Below are positions 42,478-50,852 of a DNA stretch of 64,000 nucleotides, piece after piece. Made by a program: the position numbers and the translations under genes. Source of the stretch: Nocardia brasiliensis (GTDB lineage Bacteria; Actinomycetota; Actinomycetes; Mycobacteriales; Mycobacteriaceae); assembly GCF_011801125.1 (NCBI RefSeq), contig NZ_CP046171.1, forward strand, positions 6,448,001 through 6,512,000, in the 5' to 3' direction. Numbering within the stretch: position 1 is the first letter of the stretch; each line of letters begins with the position of its first letter. The notes under the pieces were generated by a model. That model ran no database searches and was not told the DNA's origin. It saw only the letters and a list, made by a program, of their open reading frames with translations.

Positions 42478-43620
42478 TCAGCGCACCTTCGCGAAGAAGA
42501 CGCGGATGTCGGCCACGTGCATGTCCGGAAGTTCCATCGCGACAAAGTGATTGCCGGTGTTGCCCGTCGGCCAGTGCACGATGTCGTTGTCCCGCTCGGC
42601 AAGTCGCCGCATCAGTGCCGACCCGCCGCCGTAGACGCCGGTCGGCACCGCCCGCTGCCCCTTCGGCCACGCGAATCCGTGCTCGCCGAGGCCGTTGTAC
42701 ATCGGCCAGGACGAGGTGGCCGCGGTGTTGGTGAACCAGTAGAGGCTGACGTTGGTCAGCAGGTGATCGCGCTCGATGACGTCCTCCACCCGGTCGGCCA
42801 GCGGGGTGAACTCGGTGAACTTGTGCATCAGCCAGGCCAGCAATCCGACCGGTGAATCGGTCCACGCGTGCGCGAAGGTCTGCGGCGCGGCATGCAGCAG
42901 CACGTGGTGATTCACCCCGGTCATCCACTGCTGCATCAGATCCCACTCGGCCCGCTCGTCGGGTGTCATGGTCGGCACGTCCGCCGCGCTCGGCATGCCG
43001 ATGCCACCGTCGAGGTGCACGCCGATCACCCGCTCCGGTGCCGCGATGGCAAGTTCAGGGGCGACATACGCGCCGAGGTCGCCACCCTGCGCCCCGAATC
43101 GCGCATAGCCGAGCCGATCCATCAGCACCAGCCACATCCGCGCCACCCGCCGCGGCGTCATGCCGATGCGCGCGGGCGGGGAAGAGAAGGCGAAGCCGGG
43201 CACCGACGGCACGACGACGTGGAACGCCTGCGCCGGATCGAGGCCGTGCCCGCGCGGATCGGCGAGCATACCGATGGTCTTGCTGAATTCGACGAACGAA
43301 TTGGGCCAGCCGTGGGTCAGGATCAGCGGCACCGCGTGTGGCTCCGGCGAGCGCACATGAACAAAATGCACATCGAGACCGTCGATCTCGGTGACGAACT
43401 GCGGGAACTCGTTCAACGCCGCTTCCTGTGCGCGCCAGTCGAATTCGGTACGCCAGTATTCGGCGAGCGCCCGTAGGTAGTCGACGGGCACGCCGCGCGC
43501 CCAGTCCGTGCCCGGCAGCTGCGCCGACCAGCGGGCGCGGCCGAGCCGATCGTGCAGGTCGTCGAGGTCGGCCTGCGGGATCTCGATGCGAAACGGGCGG
43601 ACGGCGATGTCGTCGGTCAT
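42478..43620 (-). CDS. Epoxide hydrolase (EHN-type alpha/beta hydrolase)
   Basis: A 380-residue epoxide hydrolase of the microsomal/juvenile-hormone type: N-terminal EHN domain (FRIEIPQADLDDLHDRLGRA, WRAQEAALNEFPQF), oxyanion HGWP (103-106), nucleophile Asp181 in QGGDLGAYVAP, and a C-terminal Tyr/Glu/His region (MYNGLGEHGFAWPKG, HFVAMELPD). It opens epoxides to diols; physiological substrate unknown. ATG 43620 has AAGGAG upstream. Divergent from a WYL regulator across a 90-bp gap with an operator-like dyad. Confidence 0.9.
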   Translation of the reverse strand: MTDDIAVRPFRIEIPQADLDDLHDRLGRARWSAQLPGTDWARGVPVDYLRALAEYWRTEFDWRAQEAALNEFPQFVTEIDGLDVHFVHVRSPEPHAVPLILTHGWPNSFVEFSKTIGMLADPRGHGLDPAQAFHVVVPSVPGFAFSSPPARIGMTPRRVARMWLVLMDRLGYARFGAQGGDLGAYVAPELAIAAPERVIGVHLDGGIGMPSAADVPTMTPDERAEWDLMQQWMTGVNHHVLLHAAPQTFAHAWTDSPVGLLAWLMHKFTEFTPLADRVEDVIERDHLLTNVSLYWFTNTAATSSWPMYNGLGEHGFAWPKGQRAVPTGVYGGGSALMRRLAERDNDIVHWPTGNTGNHFVAMELPDMHVADIRVFFAKVR

Positions 43621-43669
43621 GGGGCGCTCCTTGTTGTCGTGTGAACCGAGGACAACCGTAGAAGTCATA

Positions 43670-43688
43670 TAGGACCGATCATGTCCTA
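43670..43688. promoter_or_regulatory. Inverted repeat between epoxide hydrolase and WYL regulator
   Basis: TAGGAC-cgatcat-GTCCTA: perfect 6-bp arms with a 7-bp spacer in the 90-bp divergent gap. A further GAGGACA half-site lies about 20 bp to the left. Position suits an operator for the adjacent YafY-type regulator controlling both genes. Confidence 0.6.
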
Positions 43689-43710
43689 GTTATCTGGAAT
43701 CCTGAAGGCT

Positions 43711-44679
43711 ATGAACGACACTCCGGCCCGACTGCTTCGCCTGCTGTCGCTGCTGCAAACCCCGCGCGAATGGCCGGGCAGCGAACTCGCCGAACGGCTC
43801 GGCGTCACCGATCGCACGGTGCGCCGCGATATCGACCGGCTGCGCGAACTCGGCTACCCGGTCGCGGCGACGATGGGCGCGACAGGGGGTTATCGCCTGG
43901 TCGCGGGCGCGGCCCTGCCGCCGTTGCTCATCGAGGACGACGAGGCGGTGGCCATCGCGGTGGGGCTGCGGGCCGCGGCCGGTTACGCGGTCGCGGGCAT
44001 CGAGGAGGCCTCGGTGCGCGCGCTGACCAAGCTGGAGCAGGTGCTGCCCGCGAAGCTGCGCCGTCGCGTGCGGGTGCTCGGCACCGCGCTCGCCGCACCG
44101 GCGGACGCGGGCCCTGCGGTCGATCCGGAGGTGCTGACCGCGTTGGCTGCGGCCGTGACCAACCGGGAGCGAGTGCGTTTCACCTATCGCGACGGCGCGG
44201 ACCGGGAAACCCGCAGGCACGCCGAACCGGTCGGACTGGCACCGTCGCGGCACCGCTGGTACCTCGTCGGATACGACCTCGATCGCGACGATTGGCGCGT
44301 CTACCGGGTCGACCGCATCGCGAACCCGCTGGCCACCGCCGTCCGCTACTCCCCGAGGGAGCTACCCGCCGCCGATCCCGCGGCGTACCTGGCGGGCCGC
44401 CGCACCGACTGGGGCACACCGACTTTCCGCCTGTCGGTCACGGTGCACGCGCCCGCGCGACAGGTCACGGGCAGGCTCGGCGACGAACCCGGTGAGGTGG
44501 TGGCCCTGGACGAGCACCGTTGCCGACTCGACGCGCTGCGCGACGATTCCCCGCAGTGGCTGGCGCACCGCTTGATCACGCTCGGCGTCGACTTCGAGGT
44601 GCACGGCCCACCGGAGCTGGCCGAACAGCTGCGCGCCGCCGCGGGGCGCATCAACCGAGCGGTCGGCACACGTTCCTGA
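43711..44679 (+). CDS. WYL-domain (YafY-type) transcriptional regulator
   Basis: A 322-residue regulator: N-terminal HTH_11 (RLLRLLSLLQTPREWPGSEL through GVTDRTVRRDIDRLRELGYP), AMGATGGYRLVAG wing, then a WYL ligand-binding domain (VRFTYRDGADRETRRHAEPV; the namesake triad is RWYLVGYDLDRDDWR) and a WCX C-terminal domain. Divergent from the epoxide hydrolase, so it likely represses or activates that gene through the intervening TAGGAC dyad. Ligand unknown. Confidence 0.9.
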   Translation: MNDTPARLLRLLSLLQTPREWPGSELAERLGVTDRTVRRDIDRLRELGYPVAATMGATGGYRLVAGAALPPLLIEDDEAVAIAVGLRAAAGYAVAGIEEASVRALTKLEQVLPAKLRRRVRVLGTALAAPADAGPAVDPEVLTALAAAVTNRERVRFTYRDGADRETRRHAEPVGLAPSRHRWYLVGYDLDRDDWRVYRVDRIANPLATAVRYSPRELPAADPAAYLAGRRTDWGTPTFRLSVTVHAPARQVTGRLGDEPGEVVALDEHRCRLDALRDDSPQWLAHRLITLGVDFEVHGPPELAEQLRAAAGRINRAVGTRS

Positions 44680-44717
44680 CCGATGACGAATCCCGCTCTT
44701 ACACAACGACTTCTGAC

Positions 44718-45647
44718 TCAGTCGGGCAGGTGGATGCGCAGCACCGCGCCGCGCTCGGTGCCCGCGATCAGCTCGCCGGGCGTGCCGGGGATGGCGGTCA
44801 CCGAGGTCAGGGGCTCACCGCTGAGCACAGCGCAGATGGCGCCGGTGCTCGGCACGACCCGGACCAGTTGGCCGCCGAGGGTGGTCACCAGCAGGCTGCC
44901 GTCCCGGTCGATCAGCAGATCGTCCACAAAATCCGGGATGGCGGGCAGCGGCGAGGACAGATCGGCGACGACCGACGAGTCGGCCGGGGCGTCGATCGGC
45001 ACCCGCTGAATGCGGCCGAGCGGCCCGCCGTTCGAGGTCACGTACAGCGTGCGGTCGTGCACGACGACGCCGTTGGCACTCGTCTTCGGGGCCTGTTCGG
45101 TCCATGCGGTGTCGATGCTGCCGTCCGGCCGGATGCGGATCACGCCCGACATCGACGCGCCGACATACAGGTAGCCCTGCGCGTCGAAGGCCGCGCCGTT
45201 CGGCATCGTGGTCAGACCCGAGACGAACACCTCCGGCTTCGGCGCCGCGGCCGTGGGATCGAAGCGCACCAGACCGCCGGGCCGGACCACGCTGGTCGGG
45301 CTGTCGCCGTAGACGACGTAGAGCAGGCCGTCGGGCCCGCTGCGCACGGCACCGGGGAACTCCACCGGTACGGTCGCGGTCAGCGCGCCGGTGTGGTCGT
45401 AGCGCTGCACCACGTTGCGGTACGGCCGCGAGACCCACAGGTTGCCCGCCGCGTCGTACCCGACGTTCTCCGACCAGTCGAGCATCGGCAGCCCGGCGGG
45501 CACCGCGGTCACGGCCGCGGCGGACGCGCACGCGGCGATCGGGTTCGCCGCGGCATCGGTGTCGGCGGCGGCGACGGGCATGCCACAGGCCATCGCGACC
45601 AGCACGGCGGGCCACAACAGCGCACCTGAACGACGTAGTTTTCGCAA
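44718..45647 (-). CDS. Secreted SMP-30/gluconolactonase-like beta-propeller protein
   Basis: A 309-residue exported beta-propeller. TTG 45647 (with GAGGTG upstream) gives a clean signal peptide: RKLRRSGALLWPAVLVAMAC through AAADTDA. Propeller blades are marked by NVGYDAAGNLWVSRPY, SGPDGLLYVVYGDSPTS, TTMPNGAAFDAQGYLYVG, TSANGVVVHDRTLYVTSN and DDLLIDRDGSLLVTTLGG, the SMP-30 family N/D metal pattern. Extracellular lactonase or sugar-binding role is inferred from family. Confidence 0.8.
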   Translation of the reverse strand: MRKLRRSGALLWPAVLVAMACGMPVAAADTDAAANPIAACASAAAVTAVPAGLPMLDWSENVGYDAAGNLWVSRPYRNVVQRYDHTGALTATVPVEFPGAVRSGPDGLLYVVYGDSPTSVVRPGGLVRFDPTAAAPKPEVFVSGLTTMPNGAAFDAQGYLYVGASMSGVIRIRPDGSIDTAWTEQAPKTSANGVVVHDRTLYVTSNGGPLGRIQRVPIDAPADSSVVADLSSPLPAIPDFVDDLLIDRDGSLLVTTLGGQLVRVVPSTGAICAVLSGEPLTSVTAIPGTPGELIAGTERGAVLRIHLPD

Positions 45648-45761
45648 CGAGCACCTCGGTTCTGTCCGCACCGACACAGCAATCGGCAGGCAGTCTAGCC
45701 CGCTCTCGGCCGATACCCCATGAACTCCGCTGGGCAGCACGATCTTTGGCAAGATCGACAT

Positions 45762-46487
45762 ATGCCCTTTTTCGACGGCGATCGTGGCCGGATGCACTAT
45801 CGGCGGTGGCCGGTCGGCGCGAGTGTCGCCACCGCGTTACTGCTCCCAGGAATGGGCCAGCACAGCGGTCACTACCACCGCTTCGCCCGCTCCCTCACCG
45901 CCGCCCGCATCGACCTGTGGGCGCTCGACACCGCCGGGCACGGGCTCAGCGAAGGCGATCCGCACGCGCCGGGCACCCTGACCGAGTTGGTCGCCGACGC
46001 GGTGCGACTGTTCGAGCTCGCACGCGCGGCCACCCCGGCCGGGCCGATGCTGCTGATGGGACATTCGCTCGGCGCGGTGACCGCGCTCGGCATGCTCGGC
46101 GCCGCGGTGCCGGATGCCGGTGACGCGACACCGAACTGGACCGTGGTCGAGCGCGCGCTGCCGCTGCGCCCCGCCGTGCCGCTGGACGCGCTGAGCGGCC
46201 TTGTGCTGTCCGGAACGCCGAAGCGGGCGCTCGGGGGCGGACGTCCCGGCGCGGTGGGAACCCCACTGCCGCGCACACTTCCGATTCTCGCGGTGCACGG
46301 CGAGGAGGATCGGCGGGCGCCGATTGATGCCGTAAGGGTATGGACTGCACGCCATGAGTCGGTAGATTTACGGGCGTACGCCGACGCTGGGCACGATCTC
46401 CTGCACGAACCGGTGCACGCGCGGGTCGCCGCCGACATCGCGGACTGGATGCGGGGAGTTGTCGCGGGGTTGGTGCGACGCCCGTGA
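45762..46487 (+). CDS. Alpha/beta hydrolase, lysophospholipase-like
   Basis: A 241-residue hydrolase: LLLPGMGQHSGHYHRFARSL (oxyanion region, as in monoglyceride lipase-like enzymes), nucleophile MGHSLGAV, acid in HGEEDRRAP and His in DAGHDLLHEP. ATG 45762 with no Shine-Dalgarno. Substrate probably a lipid ester; inferred. It precedes the ESX-type cassette by 38 bp on the same strand but is not an obvious part of it. Confidence 0.85.
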   Translation: MPFFDGDRGRMHYRRWPVGASVATALLLPGMGQHSGHYHRFARSLTAARIDLWALDTAGHGLSEGDPHAPGTLTELVADAVRLFELARAATPAGPMLLMGHSLGAVTALGMLGAAVPDAGDATPNWTVVERALPLRPAVPLDALSGLVLSGTPKRALGGGRPGAVGTPLPRTLPILAVHGEEDRRAPIDAVRVWTARHESVDLRAYADAGHDLLHEPVHARVAADIADWMRGVVAGLVRRP

Positions 46488-46525
46488 ACCGAGCACGCTC
46501 ATGAGATGAGGAAGGGGGACGCGAG

Positions 46526-46963
46526 GTGCCATCGAACGAGAACGCCAACGGCGTCGGGAGCCCGGACCGATCGGGATACACCGCGCCGGGCGTCACTGCC
46601 GCCGCACTGCATCGCGCGGTCGACGAGGGGGAACTGTGGATCGACGGCGTGCTCGTGGCCGACGGTGTGCATGAACGCTGCGCCCGCCGCTACGAGCAAC
46701 TCGCCAATCAGATCGAAGAGCAGATGCGGGTGCTCAGCGCGGCGTCGTCGCTGCCCGGGTTCGGCGGCTTCGCCTCCGGCGACGCGCTGCGCGGCGGCTT
46801 CGAGAACAAGGCGCACGGGGCGCTCACCCGGATGTGGGAATACGCCGAGGCCGCCAGGGAACTCGCGCTGACCTTCCGCGCGGCCGCGACCAAGTACCAG
46901 GGCGCCGACCACGCGCTCGCGGTGGCCGTCGACCGGATCGACGCGGGAGCGGCCCATGCGTAA
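46526..46963 (+). CDS. WXG100-superfamily-like helical protein
   Basis: A 145-residue helical protein: N-terminal polar segment, then two long amphipathic helices (RRYEQLANQIEEQMRVLSAA and AYAEAARELALTFRAAATKY-type) around a Gly-rich turn (SLPGFGGFASGDALRGG), the layout of ESX/WXG100 and LXG-type secreted partners, although no WxG is present. GTG has GAAGGGGG upstream. Overlaps the next gene by 8 bp. Confidence 0.6.
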   Translation: MPSNENANGVGSPDRSGYTAPGVTAAALHRAVDEGELWIDGVLVADGVHERCARRYEQLANQIEEQMRVLSAASSLPGFGGFASGDALRGGFENKAHGALTRMWEYAEAARELALTFRAAATKYQGADHALAVAVDRIDAGAAHA

Positions 46964-48281
46964 ATTGCCGCTCACCCCCGACCGTCCCGCCGTGCGGCGC
47001 ACCGATCCCCCGTACGCACCGACCGTCGAGATGTTCGACGCGCTGAGCCATCGCGAGATCCACGACAAGGTGGCGCTGCTCGAACCCGCCGTGCTCACCG
47101 GCGGCCAGCAGTCCTGGGGCGAGGCGGCGGCCGGGCTCGCCGACGCGGTCGCGCAGGCGCACACCGAGATTCGCGCGGCCATCGCCGACGGCTGGCGCGG
47201 CAGCGGCGCGCAGCGCGCGGCCGACGCGGTGCGCGCGTTCGAGCAGACCGGCCAGGATCTGGCGGACGTGCTCGCGGTGGTGTCGCAGCGACTCGGCCAG
47301 GCAGGCGATGCCGCGGAGGCATTACGCAAGGCCGTCGTCGCCCCCGCGGGCACCGCACCCGATCTCGGCGCGGCGCTGCTGGATCCGACCCAGGCCACGA
47401 CCAACGCCGCCGATCAGAAGGCGGCCGAGCACAGCCGCCAGGACATCGTGCGCGCGATGAACGACATCTACGTCGGCGCGCTGATCCCCACCGGCAATGA
47501 CGTGCCCGCCTTCCTGGACCAGCAGTCCAGCACGGCGGACCTGCCGGGCAGCTGGCCGTCCAGCAAGCTGACCGGAGCCGAACCCGACGCGCAACCGCCT
47601 GCGGCGCAACAGCTTCCGGCGGAGGAATCGGGCACCCCGGCGCGCCTAGGCATCGCGACGCCCGCGGCCGTGACGGCCGCGGCGCCCGATACCGGCGTGA
47701 CCGCGGGCGCGGCGCCCGAATCGACGACCGCCACGGCGGGCGCCACCACCGCACCGGCCACCACCGGCGCACCGGCGACGACACCGGCCGGGGTCACCAC
47801 CTCGCCCGCCGCGGCGGCGTCCCCGGTCGCGACGGCGCCGACCGCGGCCCACGTGCCGAGCCCGCCCGCCGCCGCGCCCGGCTCGCCCACCACGGTCGCG
47901 GCGTCGGCGCAGCCGGTATCGGTGCCCGCGGTACCGGGCAGCACCGGCTCGGCCGCCGCCGACGACCAGCGCAAGCGCGACGACCGCCGCAAGGACAGCG
48001 GCAGCGATACCGTCACCGGTCTCGGCGCGGGCGCGATGGGCGGGCTGATGGGTGGCGCGCTCGCCATGGGCGATACGCCGCGGCAAGGGACCAGCGTGGC
48101 CGCGAACGCGGCGACCACCGCCCGTGCCGTGCGCTTCGACGACGAAGACGACTACGAGGACGACTTCCACTTCGACGACCTGCCCACCTATCTCGAACCC
48201 GCCGACGAGGGCGGTGAACTGATCGGCTCGATCGATCCGACCACGCCGCCGGTACTCGGGGAGTGGACCGAACTGGAGTGA
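46956..48281 (+). CDS. WXG-domain protein with long Ala/Thr/Pro linker (PPE-like effector)
   Basis: A 441-residue protein. Residues 30-200 are helical with the hallmark W-x-G in AAIADGWRGSGAQRAADAVR, then low-complexity Ala/Thr/Pro sequence (200-345), a Gly/Met motif GAGAMGGLMGGALAMGD and a very acidic C-terminus (DDEDDYEDDFHFDDLPTYLE). Overlaps the preceding gene and is joined by GTGA to the EspG-like gene. Likely a type VII secretion substrate; inferred. Confidence 0.65.
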   Translation: MRKLPLTPDRPAVRRTDPPYAPTVEMFDALSHREIHDKVALLEPAVLTGGQQSWGEAAAGLADAVAQAHTEIRAAIADGWRGSGAQRAADAVRAFEQTGQDLADVLAVVSQRLGQAGDAAEALRKAVVAPAGTAPDLGAALLDPTQATTNAADQKAAEHSRQDIVRAMNDIYVGALIPTGNDVPAFLDQQSSTADLPGSWPSSKLTGAEPDAQPPAAQQLPAEESGTPARLGIATPAAVTAAAPDTGVTAGAAPESTTATAGATTAPATTGAPATTPAGVTTSPAAAASPVATAPTAAHVPSPPAAAPGSPTTVAASAQPVSVPAVPGSTGSAAADDQRKRDDRRKDSGSDTVTGLGAGAMGGLMGGALAMGDTPRQGTSVAANAATTARAVRFDDEDDYEDDFHFDDLPTYLEPADEGGELIGSIDPTTPPVLGEWTELE

Positions 48282-49057
48282 ACTGGACGCTGACCCCGGA
48301 CCAGTTCGCGCTGGCCTGGGAGCGCACCGACGGTGATCGGATGCCCTACCCACTGGCCGTTCGACTGTCCGCGCGCGACACCGACGAGCGCGCGGCGCAA
48401 CTACCCGAGCTGAACCGCTGGTGCGATCGCACGCTCGACGCCGACCTGGAGGCCGCGCTGCGCGTGCTCGGCGCGCCGGAGCTGCGGATCGAGGTCTTCG
48501 GCGAACGTGGCGGTGCGGCAACGGCCGCCGACCCGGACCCGCCCGCGGCCCGGCCGGTGCGGGTACTGGGCGCGGCGGCGGGCAATGTCGCGGTGGTCGC
48601 CGTGCAGCGGGCCGGGCCGCACCCCGATTACGGCGGCGAGATCCGGCTGTTCGCCGGCGCGGTGAAAAGCCTTCCGGCCCGGATCGTTTCGGTGCTGCCG
48701 GAAAACACCCCCGGCACTGTGCCCCGACTGACCGCGCCACTGGCCAGGGTCGGCGAAGACAGCCGGGACCTGGTCACCGTGCCGGTCGCCGGGCCGTCGG
48801 TGCCCACCCGCATCCGGCGCCTGCTGCGCCAACCCCGCGACGGCATCGGCCAGATCGTGGTCTCCGCCCGCGGCGAAGACGGCGAACTGCGCCCCTTCGG
48901 CGTGCTCTGCTGGATCGATGTCCGCGACGACGGCCGCTACTCCGTACGCACCGGCACCGACGTCGACGTGGTACCGGTAACCGCCCCCACCTTGACCGCC
49001 CAGCTCCGTCCCATGGTCGAAGCCGCCGCCCGCATCACCCAAACCCAACCCTGGTAA
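48278..49057 (+). CDS. ESX secretion-associated protein EspG family
   Basis: A 259-residue soluble protein starting WTLTPDQFALAWERTDGDRM, the N-terminal WxLTPxxF pattern of EspG chaperones, followed by YPLAVRLSARDTDER and later VRVLGAAAGNVAVVAVQRAG and RIRRLLRQPRDGIGQIVVSA. EspG proteins bind PE/PPE or WXG-type substrates and deliver them to ESX machines. GTG 48278 overlaps the preceding stop (GTGA). No EccABCDE core genes are in the window. Confidence 0.75.
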   Translation: MNWTLTPDQFALAWERTDGDRMPYPLAVRLSARDTDERAAQLPELNRWCDRTLDADLEAALRVLGAPELRIEVFGERGGAATAADPDPPAARPVRVLGAAAGNVAVVAVQRAGPHPDYGGEIRLFAGAVKSLPARIVSVLPENTPGTVPRLTAPLARVGEDSRDLVTVPVAGPSVPTRIRRLLRQPRDGIGQIVVSARGEDGELRPFGVLCWIDVRDDGRYSVRTGTDVDVVPVTAPTLTAQLRPMVEAAARITQTQPW

Positions 49058-49176
49058 TCCCTGCCCACGGTTCACCACCCCGCGCACGGTTCATCAACTC
49101 GCGTACAGGTTGTCAGCCCACGCCCGGGTCATCGCCTCGCGCACGTCCTGGTTGACGGGGCACGGGTGACGAGGGG

Positions 49177-49812
49177 TTATGGGTTGGGGTGGGTGAGTAA
49201 CTCGGTGACTTCAGCGTCGGCGAGTTGGTGGAAGTCCTTGTAGGCGGTGCCAACGCCGCCGAGGGTTTCCGGGACCAGGGGGCAGATCACCTGGTCGGCT
49301 TCGGCGGCGACCCGGCGCAGGGCCTCGGACGAGGAGACCGGCACGGCGACCACGAGCTGGGCGGGGTGATGCGAGCGGGCGACCCGGCAGGCGACCACCA
49401 CGGTCGCGCCGGTCGCCATGCCGTCGTCCACGATGACGACGGTGCGACCGGTCAGCGGTATCGGGTTCGCGTCACCACGCCACAGGGCGCGCCTGCGGTT
49501 CAACTCCGCGCGTTCGAACGCCTCGATCTCGGCGAACTCCTGCGGCGATATCTCTAGGTGGGCCAGCACATCCCCGTTGAGCACCCGCACACCGTCCTCG
49601 CCGATCGCACCCATCGCCAACTCCGGCTGCCACGGCACCCCCAGCTTGCGGACCAGCAGGATATCGAGATCACCGCCGATGACATCGCGCACCGCGGCCG
49701 CCACCGGGACACCGCCGCGCGGCAGACCGAGCAGCAGCGGGTCGGCCGCGCGCAGCCGCTCCAACCGAGTACCGAGCGCACGACCGGCCGATGTCCGATC
49801 CGCGTAGATCAT
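49177..49812 (-). CDS. Phosphoribosyltransferase
   Basis: A 211-residue type I phosphoribosyltransferase: GLPRGGVPVAAAVRDVIGGD, DILLVRKLGVPWQPELAMGA and the PRPP loop VVIVDDGMATGATVVVACRV. This group is related to the stress-region phosphoribosyltransferases of mycobacteria (Rv0571c-type). ATG 49812 is preferred over a GTG at 49833. Base substrate unknown. Confidence 0.87.
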   Translation of the reverse strand: MIYADRTSAGRALGTRLERLRAADPLLLGLPRGGVPVAAAVRDVIGGDLDILLVRKLGVPWQPELAMGAIGEDGVRVLNGDVLAHLEISPQEFAEIEAFERAELNRRRALWRGDANPIPLTGRTVVIVDDGMATGATVVVACRVARSHHPAQLVVAVPVSSSEALRRVAAEADQVICPLVPETLGGVGTAYKDFHQLADAEVTELLTHPNP

Positions 49813-49870
49813 CCATAAAAACGCTACGCCCACCTATTGCCCGACCACCACCCCCGCGGGAGCGCCTCCG

Positions 49871-50719
49871 TCAGTTGGGTTCGGCGATCGCGAATCGGCG
49901 CAGTGCGAGACTCGGGTTGGTTTTGCGCACCTCGGCCAGGTGGGTGCGGTCGATGGTGGCGGTGAGTACGCCGGTCTCCTCGCCGAGTTCGGCGAGCACC
50001 GCGCCGGTGGGGTCGACGATCATCGAGGCGCCCGCGCCGCGCGGGGCGGCCTGGTCGGCGGCGGCGACATAGACCGTGTTCTCGATGGCGCGGGCGCGCA
50101 GCAGTGTCGTCCATTGATCGACCTTGGCGGGACCGGGAATCCACTGTGCGGGCAGCAGCAGTACCTGCGCGCCCGCCGCGGCTACCCGGCGGATGCCTTC
50201 CGGGAAACGAAGATCGAAACAGGTCTGCATGCCGAATGTCACATCCGCCACAGTGAAAGTGGCGGGCGGGGCGATCGCGCCCGCCTCGACCACCTCCGAT
50301 TCGAGGAAGCCGAAGGCGTCGTAGAGATGTACCTTGCGGTACTGCGTGACGAGCGTTCCGTCGGGTCCGAGGACAACGAGCGTGTTGTAGATCCGGCCGC
50401 CCTCCGGCGCCACCTGCTCCACCATTCCGGCGACCAGATGCACCCCGAATTCGGCGGCGATGGCACCTAGTCCGGCGACGAACGGGCCGGTCAGGGGTTC
50501 GGCGACGGCGATGACCCGCTCGTCGAGCCGGGTGACGGCAAACATCGAGTATTCCGGCGCGAGCACCACGCGCGCGCCACGGTCGCGGGCGGCGCGCACA
50601 TGCGCGCGCAGCGCCGTGAGATTGGCCGACGGGTCGGTGCCGGGGGCGAACTGGACGACCGCAACGTCCAGCAGGTTCGGCCGTGTCGCTTGATTCGTAT
50701 CGGCGCTGTCCAGTTGCAT
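49871..50719 (-). CDS. Carbon-nitrogen hydrolase (nitrilase superfamily)
   Basis: A 282-residue nitrilase-fold amidase with the Glu-Lys-Cys triad: Glu56 in LAPEYSMF, Lys129 in YRKVHLYD and Cys167 in MQTCFDLRFPEG. Similar to Nit-type omega-amidases and predicted deaminated-glutathione amidases. ATG 50719; GTG at 50728 is possible. This is the last host gene before the prophage. Confidence 0.9.
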   Translation of the reverse strand: MQLDSADTNQATRPNLLDVAVVQFAPGTDPSANLTALRAHVRAARDRGARVVLAPEYSMFAVTRLDERVIAVAEPLTGPFVAGLGAIAAEFGVHLVAGMVEQVAPEGGRIYNTLVVLGPDGTLVTQYRKVHLYDAFGFLESEVVEAGAIAPPATFTVADVTFGMQTCFDLRFPEGIRRVAAAGAQVLLLPAQWIPGPAKVDQWTTLLRARAIENTVYVAAADQAAPRGAGASMIVDPTGAVLAELGEETGVLTATIDRTHLAEVRKTNPSLALRRFAIAEPN

Positions 50720-50852
50720 ACGTCTCACCGTATTGGGCCGGTGGCCGAGCAGACCAGTGCGAGGCAGTAAACTCCTGGATTAGATCCAGTGTGCCCTCGA
50801 CCAGCGATGACCTGGTGGATTCCCCCGCGCTCTACGATCCTTCTACGATTCC
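50720..50852. other. Probable left prophage junction (attL region)
   Basis: A 133-bp gap between the nitrilase-family gene and the integrase. It holds a palindrome CTGGAT-tag-ATCCAG (50775-50789) and an 11-bp tandem repeat TCTACGATCCT/TCTACGATTCC (50831-50852), possible integrase-binding sites. No tRNA cloverleaf is visible, so the core cannot be defined without the right end. Confidence 0.45.

Noticed and set aside
49065..49150. Loose repetition of CGCGCACGGTTCAT-like units after the EspG gene
   Set aside because: Units vary in length and sequence too much to call a repeat array; not CRISPR.
50720..50852. tRNA gene at the prophage attachment site
   Set aside because: No cloverleaf, anticodon loop or TPsiC-like GGTTCGA sequence is present.
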